Assembly: GCA_000991805.1 (NCBI GenBank) | Contig: LBSF01000011.1 | Span: 1 to 11,365, forward strand | From: a candidate division WS6 bacterium GW2011_GWC2_36_7 | GTDB lineage: Bacteria; Patescibacteriota; Dojkabacteria; SC72 | Direction: 5' to 3' | DNA: 11,365 nucleotides | Part shown: positions 1 through 9,811 of the stretch, in pieces | Position numbering within the stretch: the stretch's first letter is position 1 | Layout of the letters: each line of letters begins with the position of its first letter | Notes under the pieces: model-generated | Databases searched by the model: none | Told to the model about the DNA's origin: nothing | What the model saw: only the letters and a program-made list of their open reading frames with translations | Translations under genes and position numbers: made by a program

Positions 1-692
1 CTGAAAAAAAAGCAAAAGAAATTCAGGAAGATAAAAAGATTAAAATCGTTGTGTCAAATTCGGTTAATCTGGGGTCATGCAAAAAGAACCTTGAAATTTC
101 AAAAAAATATCCGAAAATAAAATTTGCCGCAGGACTTTATCCTGAAGAAAGTTTGACTCTTGATAAGTATAAAGAGTTTGAGGAATTTCTTTTGAAAAAT
201 AAAAAGGAAATTGTTGCAATAGGAGAAATTGGACTTGACAAAACGGAAAAACTTGATTTTGAATTTCAAAAAGAAATTTTTGTAAAGCAACTTGACTTTG
301 CAAGAAATTTAAATCTGCCTGTAATTATTCACACAAGAAAAACTGAAAAAGAAGTTTTGGAAATCCTTGAAAAATTTCCTGAATTAAAAATTGTCCTCCA
401 TTGTTTTTCAGGAAATTTTAAATTTGTAAAAGAAGGAATTGAACTTGGGTGTTATTTTTCAATTCCGACAAACGTTGTTAAAAGCGAGCATTTTCAGAAG
501 ATGCTGACTGTTGTTCCTAAAGAAAAAATCCTCACTGAAACAGATTCACCTTATTTATCTCCTTTTCCTGAAAAGAAAAATGAACCTGCTTTTATTACTG
601 AATCAATAAAAAAAATAAGTGAAATATGGAAAACCCCAAAAGAAGAAACTGAAAAGTTAATTGAAAAGAATTTTGAAAGAATATTTTTATAA
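1..692 (+). CDS. TatD-family metal-dependent hydrolase/DNase, 5'-truncated by window edge
   Basis: TatD proteins are TIM-barrel amidohydrolase-fold enzymes with divalent metals, described as 3'-5' exonucleases or nucleic-acid hydrolases. The frame is open to the left edge (first full codon at 3), so the N-terminus with the metal-binding HxH motif lies outside the window; about 230 residues remain. Counting from the GTG at 51, the visible family motifs are GEIGLD (about 58-63, metal-ligand Glu), PVIIHTR (about 90-96, His), LHCFSG (about 116-121, His) and TETDSPYLSP (about 162-171, the Asp of the C-terminal motif). The C-terminus is complete. The GTG at 51 is an internal Val, not a start, because homologous sequence continues upstream. 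Composition is unusual for this window: I count about 33 Lys to 3 Arg, against roughly 54 to 31 in the ligase. The segment reading GLYPEE replaces the GxHPH usual in bacterial TatD. This suggests an archaeal-type copy, a transfer or a chimeric join. Family assignment is firm; substrate is unknown. Confidence 0.9.
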   Translation, partial: EKKAKEIQEDKKIKIVVSNSVNLGSCKKNLEISKKYPKIKFAAGLYPEESLTLDKYKEFEEFLLKNKKEIVAIGEIGLDKTEKLDFEFQKEIFVKQLDFARNLNLPVIIHTRKTEKEVLEILEKFPELKIVLHCFSGNFKFVKEGIELGCYFSIPTNVVKSEHFQKMLTVVPKEKILTETDSPYLSPFPEKKNEPAFITESIKKISEIWKTPKEETEKLIEKNFERIFL

Positions 693-693
693 T

Positions 694-733
694 AAAAAGG
701 GCCATCAAAAGATTTAAATAAGAAACCCTTTTT
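694..733. terminator. inverted repeat between convergent genes, possible bidirectional terminator
   Basis: AAAAAGGG (694-701) pairs perfectly with CCCTTTTT (726-733) across a 24-nt loop. It begins one base after the TatD stop codon and ends two bases before the stop of the minus-strand ORF, so it could terminate both. T-runs follow on both strands. The loop is long and the stem only 8 bp with five A-T pairs, so this is a weak call. The loop also contains TTTAAATA at 713-720 (see findings). Confidence 0.4.
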
Positions 734-735
734 GA

Positions 736-969
736 CTAATGATGGAAAAAGACATCGGGAAAATTTTCTTGTAAAAGATTTACTACATCAACATTATACT
801 TTCTTTGTTCAAGTATAGCCTCTGTCTGAGCTGCTCCTTCTTGACCTTCAAGTGTATTCCCTCCTGCTCTATCTTGTGCATATGCAACATCATATGCATT
901 CCCTGGGTCACTAATTCTTCCTTCTGAATCATAAAAAGGTGTACTTCCAGTTTCATTCATATCTCCCAT
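736..969 (-). CDS. hypothetical protein, 77 aa
   Basis: I do not recognise this protein. It is acidic and Gly/Asn/Gln-rich in its first 50 residues (start MGDMNETGSTPF, then DAGN-like and GGNTLEGQEG stretches) and ends in a more ordinary helical-looking segment with VVNLLQENFPDVFFHH. No signal peptide, membrane segment or metal motif is visible. The start is uncertain: the ATG at 969 lacks a Shine-Dalgarno, and the GGGAG that overlaps it is only two bases from the in-frame ATG at 960. A candidate promoter lies just upstream (1002-1028), right after the rrn terminator, which supports a separate transcription unit. If the sequence is joined artificially near 740-790, the true C-terminus would differ and this would be a truncated fragment of a longer protein. 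It could also be non-coding. Confidence 0.4.
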   Translation of the reverse strand: MGDMNETGSTPFYDSEGRISDPGNAYDVAYAQDRAGGNTLEGQEGAAQTEAILEQRKYNVDVVNLLQENFPDVFFHH

Positions 970-1001
970 ATAGGTCGTTAATAATAATTTACTTATCTAA
1001 G

Positions 1002-1028
1002 ATTATCTCAATGGAAAATTTCTGTCAA
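1002..1028 (-). promoter_or_regulatory. candidate sigma70-type promoter for the 77-aa ORF
   Basis: On the minus strand TTGACA (1023-1028) is a perfect -35 box. GATAAT (1002-1007) is a 5/6 match to the -10 box, but with a short 15-nt spacer. It lies between the rrn terminator and the small ORF, with an expected leader of about 25 nt. The spacing weakens the call. Confidence 0.4.
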
Positions 1029-1045
1029 CGAAATAGCTCTAAATA

Positions 1046-1075
1046 ACAAAAAAACCCACTATTTCTAGTGGGTTT
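1046..1075 (-). terminator. rho-independent terminator of the rRNA operon
   Basis: A perfect 10-bp stem (1066-1075 with 1052-1061) closes a four-base loop that reads GAAA on the minus strand, a GNRA tetraloop. A run of T follows directly on that strand. It sits 17 bp beyond the 3' end of 5S rRNA and is the clear end of the operon. Confidence 0.93.
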
Positions 1076-1091
1076 ATCAATTCTAATAAGT

Positions 1092-1206
1092 CCTGGCAAT
1101 GACCTATCTTCCCAAGACCAAAGGTCTAAGTATTTTCGGCGCTAGAGCGTTTTACTTCTGAGTTCGGGATGGAGTCAGGTAGTTCCACTCTGCTACAATC
1201 GCCAGG
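1092..1206 (-). rRNA. rrf: 5S ribosomal RNA
   Basis: This is the 5S RNA of the large ribosomal subunit, about 115 nt. The ends are complementary (5' CCTGGCGA with 3' TTGCCAGGA), forming helix I. Internal conserved blocks CTCCATCCCGAACTC and GGGAAGATAGGTC (minus strand) match the bacterial 5S pattern. It is the last gene of the operon, about 130 nt after the 23S and just before the terminator. End positions are set from helix I and may be off by a base or two. Confidence 0.95.
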
Positions 1207-1240
1207 CAACAAAAATCTAGGTATAAATTCCTGTTGCCTG
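1203..1240 (-). other. precursor hairpin overlapping the 5S 5' end
   Basis: CAGGCAACA (1203-1211) is perfectly complementary to TGTTGCCTG (1232-1240). In the precursor this 9-bp hairpin would occupy the first bases of 5S, which in the mature RNA pair in helix I. It may therefore serve as a processing signal or a folding switch. That role is inference. Confidence 0.5.
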
Positions 1241-1293
1241 ACAACCTTACTTGCGTAAGATATCAGGACTTAAGTTCTAAAGAGCTAATGAAC

Positions 1294-1308
1294 GTGTACA
1301 ATGTACAC
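1294..1308 (-). other. small palindrome in the 23S-5S spacer
   Basis: GTGTAC (1294-1299) and GTACAC (1303-1308) form a perfect 6-bp hairpin with a three-base loop in the transcribed spacer. This is probably a processing or structural element. No function can be read from it. Confidence 0.45.
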
Positions 1309-1312
1309 ACTC

Positions 1313-1337
1313 AAAACTGAATAGAAATATGTAATTT

Positions 1338-1340
<3 letters not shown>
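1313..1340 (-). other. 3' arm of the pre-23S processing stem
   Basis: The blocks at 1313-1324 and 1332-1340 are perfectly complementary to 4489-4500 and 4475-4483 respectively, bringing the two flanks of 23S together. Such stems are the substrate of RNase III in bacteria. The pairing helps place the mature 23S ends just inside it. Confidence 0.8.
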
Positions 1341-4473
<3,133 letters not shown>

Positions 4474-4474
4474 A

Positions 4475-4500
4475 TTGAAATTACTTTCCTATTCAGTTTT
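4475..4500 (-). other. 5' arm of the pre-23S processing stem
   Basis: This is the partner of 1313-1340: TTGAAATTA (4475-4483) and CTATTCAGTTTT (4489-4500) are the reverse complements of the 3' flank. It lies immediately upstream of the 23S 5' end. Confidence 0.8.
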
Positions 4501-4633
4501 AAATGTGCAACTACAGATTCTGTAAATATTTATTACAAATTGGACCTACCTATACAGTAATAAATATGTACTACAAAACCTGGTTCATTTTTCAAGAATT
4601 AAAGATTTAGTCTTCGTTTCCTGATATCTAATA

Positions 4634-4707
4634 TGGACCTGAAGGGAGTCGAACCCTTGACCTCTTCATTGCAAATGAAGCGTTCTGACCAGCTGAACTA
4701 CAGGCCC
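4634..4707 (-). tRNA. tRNA-Ala (UGC)
   Basis: The cloverleaf on the minus strand has acceptor GGGCCTG pairing with CAGGTCC (one G-U pair) and discriminator A at 4634. The D arm contains AGCTGGT, and the T arm has GGTTCGACTCC. The anticodon stem CTTCA/TGAAG encloses loop TTTGCAA, giving anticodon TGC. The 3' CCA is not encoded (TAT follows), unlike the neighbouring tRNA-Ile, so a CCA-adding enzyme must complete it. It lies 13 nt downstream of tRNA-Ile in the 16S-23S spacer. Confidence 0.96.
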
Positions 4708-4720
4708 TCATAATCGATTA

Positions 4721-4797
4721 TGGTGGGCGCACCAAGGATCGAACTTGGGACCTCAGTCTTATCAGGACTGTGCTCTAACCAGCTGAGCTATACGCCC
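4721..4797 (-). tRNA. tRNA-Ile (GAU)
   Basis: The cloverleaf on the minus strand has acceptor GGGCGTA pairing with TGCGCCC, discriminator A and an encoded CCA (4721-4723). The anticodon stem CAGTC/GACTG holds loop CTGATAA, giving anticodon GAT. The D arm has AGCTGGTTAGAGC and the T arm has AGTTCGATCC. An Ile(GAU)-Ala(UGC) pair in the 16S-23S spacer is the classical bacterial arrangement. Confidence 0.97.
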
Positions 4798-4845
4798 ATC
4801 GATTCGCTCTCTAATATAAAAAGAACTAGCTCTTGAAAGCTAAAA

Positions 4846-4857
4846 AGTGATAGGAAG
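4846..4857 (-). other. 3' arm of the pre-16S processing stem
   Basis: AGTGATAGGAAG is a perfect 12-bp complement of CTTCCTATCACT at 6550-6561, and pairing extends imperfectly on both sides. It closes the pre-16S precursor loop cut by RNase III-type processing. It starts about 20 nt past the mature 16S 3' end. Confidence 0.85.
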
Positions 4858-4875
4858 ATCTAGGTTACTCCTTAG

Positions 4876-6425
<1,550 letters not shown>

Positions 6426-6442
6426 AACGCTTGACTTTGCAA

Positions 6443-6478
6443 TTTGCCGAAGCAAAAAGACCAACCAGCGTTGGTTGG
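6443..6478 (-). other. tandem leader hairpins just upstream of 16S
   Basis: On the minus strand CCAACCA/TGGTTGG (6472-6478 with 6461-6467) forms a 7-bp hairpin with loop ACGC, followed by TCTTTTTG. A second hairpin, TTGC-TTCG-GCAA (6443-6454), follows with a UUCG tetraloop. The first looks like an intrinsic terminator but lies inside the leader of 16S, so a processing, assembly or attenuation role is more likely. Confidence 0.55.
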
Positions 6479-6505
6479 ATTTAATTTTTTTGACTAAATG
6501 AATTG

Positions 6506-6522
6506 TGTGACCAAATCACACG
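6506..6522 (-). other. leader hairpin
   Basis: GTGTGA (6506-6511) and TCACAC (6517-6522) form a perfect 6-bp stem with a five-base loop. It lies inside the pre-16S leader, between the processing stem and the two hairpins next to 16S. Confidence 0.5.
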
Positions 6523-6549
6523 ATATTTAAAAAGCCTAATTGTTTTAGA

Positions 6550-6561
6550 CTTCCTATCACT
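6550..6561 (-). other. 5' arm of the pre-16S processing stem
   Basis: CTTCCTATCACT is the exact complement of 4846-4857. Its position about 125 nt upstream of mature 16S defines the 5' side of the precursor stem. Confidence 0.85.
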
Positions 6562-6609
6562 CTTCAACTTTTAAGGAGCTGAATGTGGTAATAATACGAA
6601 GATAAAAAT

Positions 6610-6690
6610 ATTTCACGAACTGCAGGTATTCGTTAGAGCTATTCTCTAAGAGGATTCCCGTATCTCCTTTAGTATCCCAAACTCGTGAAA
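6610..6690 (-). other. structured far-upstream rrn leader
   Basis: The 8-base blocks TTTCACGA and TCGTGAAA near the two ends of this stretch (about 6610-6617 and 6683-6690) are complementary and would close an 80-nt folded domain. That domain includes an internal TAGAG/CTCTA hairpin. It begins at the predicted transcription start. I could not identify a clear boxA. Confidence 0.4.
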
Positions 6691-6692
6691 GG

Positions 6693-6721
6693 ATTCTAAC
6701 ACACGAAAAGTAGATATGCAA
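6693..6721 (-). promoter_or_regulatory. rRNA operon promoter
   Basis: On the minus strand TTGCAT (6716-6721) is a -35 box and TAGAAT (6693-6698) a -10 box, separated by exactly 17 nt. A TG one base upstream of the -10 makes an extended -10. An A/T-rich stretch lies upstream (about 6722-6755), as in an UP element. The predicted start near 6686 gives a leader of about 260 nt. It is divergent to the promoter at 6806-6835. Confidence 0.65.
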
Positions 6722-6805
6722 TAGCTATTTACACAAATAAATCAAAGTAAAAATAGTCGTCTATCCACTTAGTTATATTTTTAATATTTCATTCCTTAAA
6801 AACCT

Positions 6806-6835
6806 TTGACATACCACCCTATTTCTCTATATAAT
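6806..6835 (+). promoter_or_regulatory. consensus sigma70-type promoter of the PNPOx-like gene
   Basis: TTGACA (6806-6811) and TATAAT (6830-6835) are both perfect consensus boxes with an 18-nt spacer. Transcription would start near 6842 and leave a leader of about 137 nt before the ATG at 6979. No riboswitch class was recognised in that leader. Confidence 0.75.
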
Positions 6836-6978
6836 TAGCCTAATCATCAGGAAGAATACGACCCTGTATCCAAAGTGATATTGAGCAACGCCTTCCGACT
6901 ATTTTCTTTCAAGTTTTGATTTCTCTCTTCAGATACCATTGGTCTTTACTAATTTCGTGCTTGGAAGTATATTTTTAT

Positions 6979-7482
6979 ATGGATATAAAGATAAAACAAA
7001 TTCTGAAAGATAATTTATACGCAACCCTATCTACCTCAACTCCAGAAGGTGATCCATGGATCTCAAATATCTACTTCGTATACGATAGCGATTACAATTT
7101 TTACTGGTATTCACCCAAAGACTCCATACATTCTAAAACGATAAAAGACAATCCTAGCGTAGCATTATGTATATTTGATTCTCACGAAGTTGAAAATGTT
7201 GAAGCTATATATATAAAAGGAAAGGCTTGTGAAGTAACAGATGCAAAAGAATTAGCAAAAGGACTACTACTCTACGGAAAGAAGATGTTGGATACCAAAT
7301 TTGTTACCGGTAAAAAAGCATATATAGAATTTGTTAACAACCTAAAAGATTTTGAAGGCCAATCACCAATTAGAATGTACAAAGTTATTCCAGAAAAGAT
7401 GTGGAAACTAGCACCAAGCCAGATATACCATGATAAATATGTAGATAGTCGAATTGAGATTCCATTAATCGAACTGAAATAA
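6979..7482 (+). CDS. pyridoxamine 5'-phosphate oxidase-like FMN-binding split-barrel protein
   Basis: The protein has 167 aa. The N-terminal half has the split-barrel pattern of the PNPOx-like superfamily: a helix (IKQILKDNLYATLST), a GDPWISNIYFVYD strand pair, then YWYSPKDSIHSKTIKDNPSVALCIFD, where the Ser/His/Lys-containing loop corresponds to the flavin phosphate contacts of the family. AIYIKGKACEV is a further barrel strand, and a C-terminal FxVxPxxxWKL-like segment (YKVIPEKMWKLAP) closes it. Members usually bind FMN or F420 and act as small cytosolic redox or flavin-reducing proteins. True PNPOx function is unproven. I chose the ATG at 6979, with a weak GGAAG about 11 nt upstream. In-frame codons reaching back to 6916 have no RBS and do not look like family sequence. 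It is convergent with the ligase gene: the two stop codons are only three bases apart. Confidence 0.82.
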   Translation: MDIKIKQILKDNLYATLSTSTPEGDPWISNIYFVYDSDYNFYWYSPKDSIHSKTIKDNPSVALCIFDSHEVENVEAIYIKGKACEVTDAKELAKGLLLYGKKMLDTKFVTGKKAYIEFVNNLKDFEGQSPIRMYKVIPEKMWKLAPSQIYHDKYVDSRIEIPLIELK

Positions 7483-7485
7483 GTA

Positions 7486-9333
7486 CTATTTCTTACCTTT
7501 TTGTACTATATATAGATGTTTCAACTCCTCTATCGTAGTAGCCTCCTCAGAAGTCTTATCCCTACTCCATTCTACAAGCCTTGGGAACCTCAAAGAAAGC
7601 CCTCCTCCAATGTTTAAATCTGCCCTAATATTTTGTGTAATCTCATCCGCTTCTACAGAAAATACAATCTTAGGATCAACCCAGACATCTGGAGCTAATA
7701 CATCGTTCACCTCTACGTTTTTAGGTTTCTTGTTTACAATATCCTCTTGAAATCCTTCGAGTGCAGTTTTCAACTGTTCATCACTAAAACCAGTACCTAC
7801 CTTACAGATAGCCTCATATATATCTAACTCAGGATTATAGAGAGCACCCAATACAGCGCCCATCCCTAGCTTACTTCGCTTTCCAGACCCATTGTAGAAG
7901 CCCACTGCCACTAAATCGATTGTGTCTACTAGATCTTTTTGCATAGATTTCTTCAATTTTATCCATTCGAAGTTTCTAGCACCAGGATAGTATGGTCCTT
8001 TAAGCTGTTTTACAATAATACCTTCAAGCTTCTTACCTACGTTTTCATCAAATATCTGTTGCAAATCCTCAATACCTTTTACAAGCGTAGTCTTGCAAAC
8101 CCCTATACCCCTGTGGGTATCAGAAAACTCTCGCTCTAACTTCTCAATTCTCATATTCGTATCTACTTCTGATATATCCTCCCCATTTAAATACAAAAGA
8201 TCGAAGGTTTGAGCTTTAACAGGAATATCAGCTTGCATTCCCTCTACCCCATATTTTCTTCTCCTCTGCATAGTCTCTTGGTAACTTAAAAACGTATTCT
8301 CCTTGTAGTTCCACCCTAATACCTCAGAATCCAATACAAATGATTCTTGTTTGAATTCCATTGCAGCATCAACAATTTCAGGGAACATATCAGTGACATC
8401 TTCCAAATTCCTGGTAAACAATCTCACCTCATATTCCTTTGTTTTCGACTCAAAAAGCCCGCTCTGAGATGGCTTCTCCGTAAAGATTTCCCACACCATC
8501 CTCTCTTCGTACCTTGAATCATTCTTCTTAAATTTATGAATCTGACATCTCAATCCATCAAATTTTGGTTGAATTAAGAATTCATCTCCAAATCTTTCGA
8601 TAACTTCTTCGAATGATCCTACTCTCTCAACTAACCTAGATAGCACAGGGACTCCTGAAGTAATATGTAAATCTAGGATCTTTTCATCAGCTCCATCTCG
8701 AACCTTCATTATGAGGGAACATATATATCCTAAGTCTGCACTTACACCATATGACCTATTAAGTCTCTCTCTTAAACTCTTATCTCCATTTAATACAAAG
8801 GAGAAAGCATCTAATACTGTTTTAGAATTTAGACCCATTCTTAATTCGCCACAGATAATTCTACTTAGGTACTTAGCTTCAAGGGGATTCATAATCTGAA
8901 GCAAACCCATTACTAAAGCCTTTTTCTTTTCTACAGAGCCAGTTCCAGACGCATTCATTATCTCCCACAATCGGTTGTATATCTCTTCTAAAGCGATATC
9001 TTCTGACTTAAATCCTAGTTCATTTGAAAGGAATTCCGCCGCATCTCCAATATCTCCAAGCTCTGTTCGCTTCTTTTGCATATCAAACTTTCGCCCTTTC
9101 AACTTACACAGAGCATCAAAAAGAGAGGTTAGGCTTTTTTCAGAAAAGTTGAATTCACTAACTACGAAGAATGGAGCTAATCTACCTTGTACCAAGTAAG
9201 CTACAATCTGAGCATCCTTGCTATCAAGGCTTTTCAAGAATTCTGACAGTATTCCAGTCATATCATTTCTTGAATCAGTTACTTCTAATTGTTGAAAAAC
9301 CTCACATACTTTTTTGAATGTTACTCTTTCCAT
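7486..9333 (-). CDS. ATP-dependent DNA ligase (archaeal/LigI-like, LigB type)
   Basis: The protein has 615 aa and seals DNA nicks via a ligase-AMP intermediate. Residues 1-240 form the helical DNA-binding domain, with the family signature CGELRMGLNSKTVLDAF (161-177). Nucleotidyltransferase motifs follow: motif I PKFDGLR with adenylated Lys257, motif III VRLFTRNLEDVT (303-314), FVLDSEVLGW with Glu337, motif IV EGIIVK (437-442) and motif V WIKLKK (457-462). The OB-fold region runs from about 465 to 595, ending in LRFPRLVEWSRDK. All catalytic motifs are intact. About 30 extra residues (268-302) separate motif I from motif III, where relatives have a short turn. Most bacteria rely on NAD-dependent LigA; whether LigA also exists here cannot be seen. 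The start is supported by GGGAGG four bases before the ATG. The gene follows the winged-helix gene with one base between stop and start, implying translational coupling. Confidence 0.95.
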   Translation of the reverse strand: MERVTFKKVCEVFQQLEVTDSRNDMTGILSEFLKSLDSKDAQIVAYLVQGRLAPFFVVSEFNFSEKSLTSLFDALCKLKGRKFDMQKKRTELGDIGDAAEFLSNELGFKSEDIALEEIYNRLWEIMNASGTGSVEKKKALVMGLLQIMNPLEAKYLSRIICGELRMGLNSKTVLDAFSFVLNGDKSLRERLNRSYGVSADLGYICSLIMKVRDGADEKILDLHITSGVPVLSRLVERVGSFEEVIERFGDEFLIQPKFDGLRCQIHKFKKNDSRYEERMVWEIFTEKPSQSGLFESKTKEYEVRLFTRNLEDVTDMFPEIVDAAMEFKQESFVLDSEVLGWNYKENTFLSYQETMQRRRKYGVEGMQADIPVKAQTFDLLYLNGEDISEVDTNMRIEKLEREFSDTHRGIGVCKTTLVKGIEDLQQIFDENVGKKLEGIIVKQLKGPYYPGARNFEWIKLKKSMQKDLVDTIDLVAVGFYNGSGKRSKLGMGAVLGALYNPELDIYEAICKVGTGFSDEQLKTALEGFQEDIVNKKPKNVEVNDVLAPDVWVDPKIVFSVEADEITQNIRADLNIGGGLSLRFPRLVEWSRDKTSEEATTIEELKHLYIVQKGKK

Positions 9334-9343
9334 ATTACCTCCC
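9334..9343 (-). promoter_or_regulatory. strong Shine-Dalgarno of the ligase gene, inside the upstream gene's end
   Basis: GGGAGG (9338-9343) is four bases upstream of the ligase ATG. It overlaps the last two sense codons of the winged-helix gene, whose TAA (9335-9337) is separated from the ATG by one base. It matches the CCTCC of the 16S 3' end and fixes the ligase start. Confidence 0.85.
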
Positions 9344-9742
9344 TATGTATTTGTAAAACGTTGATTTAGTGCTACCTTTCTGTGATATGTACTTCTCTTT
9401 TGCAAGTACATCCATGTCTCTTCTTAGCGTTCTTGAGGATACATCTGGGGCTAAAGCTTGAAGATCCTTAGGAGTTACAATCCCCTTCTCTTTTACAACC
9501 TTGAGGATATTAACCTGCCTCGCATTTAACCCTAAAATCTTTTCTTCGGTTTCAATCTCTTTCTCTTCAATTTTTACCTCTGGTTTTTGTTCTTTTTTCT
9601 TTGCTGTACTTTCTTTACTCAATGGGGCATCGGGTGTTTCTTGGTGTGTAAGTTTTGTTATCAAAAATGCGCCTAAAAAAAATCCTCCAAGAGTTAGTAT
9701 TGTACTCAATACATGATTTTCCTTTTTGGGAGTATTTGCCAT
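9335..9742 (-). CDS. membrane-anchored DeoR-type winged-helix protein
   Basis: The protein has 135 aa from the ATG at 9742; an in-frame GTG at 9754 would add four residues. Neither start has a strong SD. Residues about 11-31 (VLSTILTLGGFFLGAFLITKL) form one predicted membrane helix, with a short polar N-terminus. A linker from about 32 to 68 is almost only Lys, Glu, Pro and Thr. From about 70 the sequence LNARQVNILKVVKEKGIVTP begins a winged helix-turn-helix. The DLQALAPDVSSRTLRRDMDVLAKEKYI segment matches the recognition-helix pattern of DeoR-like regulators (xSxRTLRRDLxxL), and KGSTKSTFYKYIGR forms the wing. No ligand-binding domain follows, unlike true DeoR. It could tether DNA to the membrane or be a membrane-linked regulator. 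It lies between polA and the ligase gene. The family is recognised at domain level only; function is unknown. Confidence 0.78.
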   Translation of the reverse strand: MANTPKKENHVLSTILTLGGFFLGAFLITKLTHQETPDAPLSKESTAKKKEQKPEVKIEEKEIETEEKILGLNARQVNILKVVKEKGIVTPKDLQALAPDVSSRTLRRDMDVLAKEKYISQKGSTKSTFYKYIGR

Positions 9743-9782
9743 ATAGTTATCCACATGGGGCTTAAATTTATTCTCTGTTACA

Positions 9783-9811
9783 ATTATACATGCCTATTTC
9801 AATTCGGACAA
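9783..9811 (-). promoter_or_regulatory. candidate internal promoter for the winged-helix and ligase genes
   Basis: On the minus strand TTGTCC (9806-9811, 4/6 match) and a perfect TATAAT (9783-9788) are 17 nt apart. The -35 lies inside the last codons of polA and the -10 in the 39-51 bp gap after it. It could give the two downstream genes transcription independent of polA. Confidence 0.5.

Noticed and set aside
51..53. GTG as the start of the TatD gene
   Set aside because: The open frame and homologous sequence extend to the left edge; starting here would remove the metal-binding N-terminus.
739..774. Short plus-strand gene behind the archaeal-like TATA box
   Set aside because: The frame closes after about 11 codons. 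It is only meaningful if the sequence is chimeric, which is reported as a finding instead.
6916..6978. Upstream TTG start for the PNPOx-like gene
   Set aside because: No Shine-Dalgarno precedes it and the 21 added residues do not look like the family N-terminus. The ATG at 6979 fits the first helix.
6842..6978. Riboswitch in the leader of the PNPOx-like gene
   Set aside because: Only scattered weak complementarity and no recognisable FMN or other riboswitch core.
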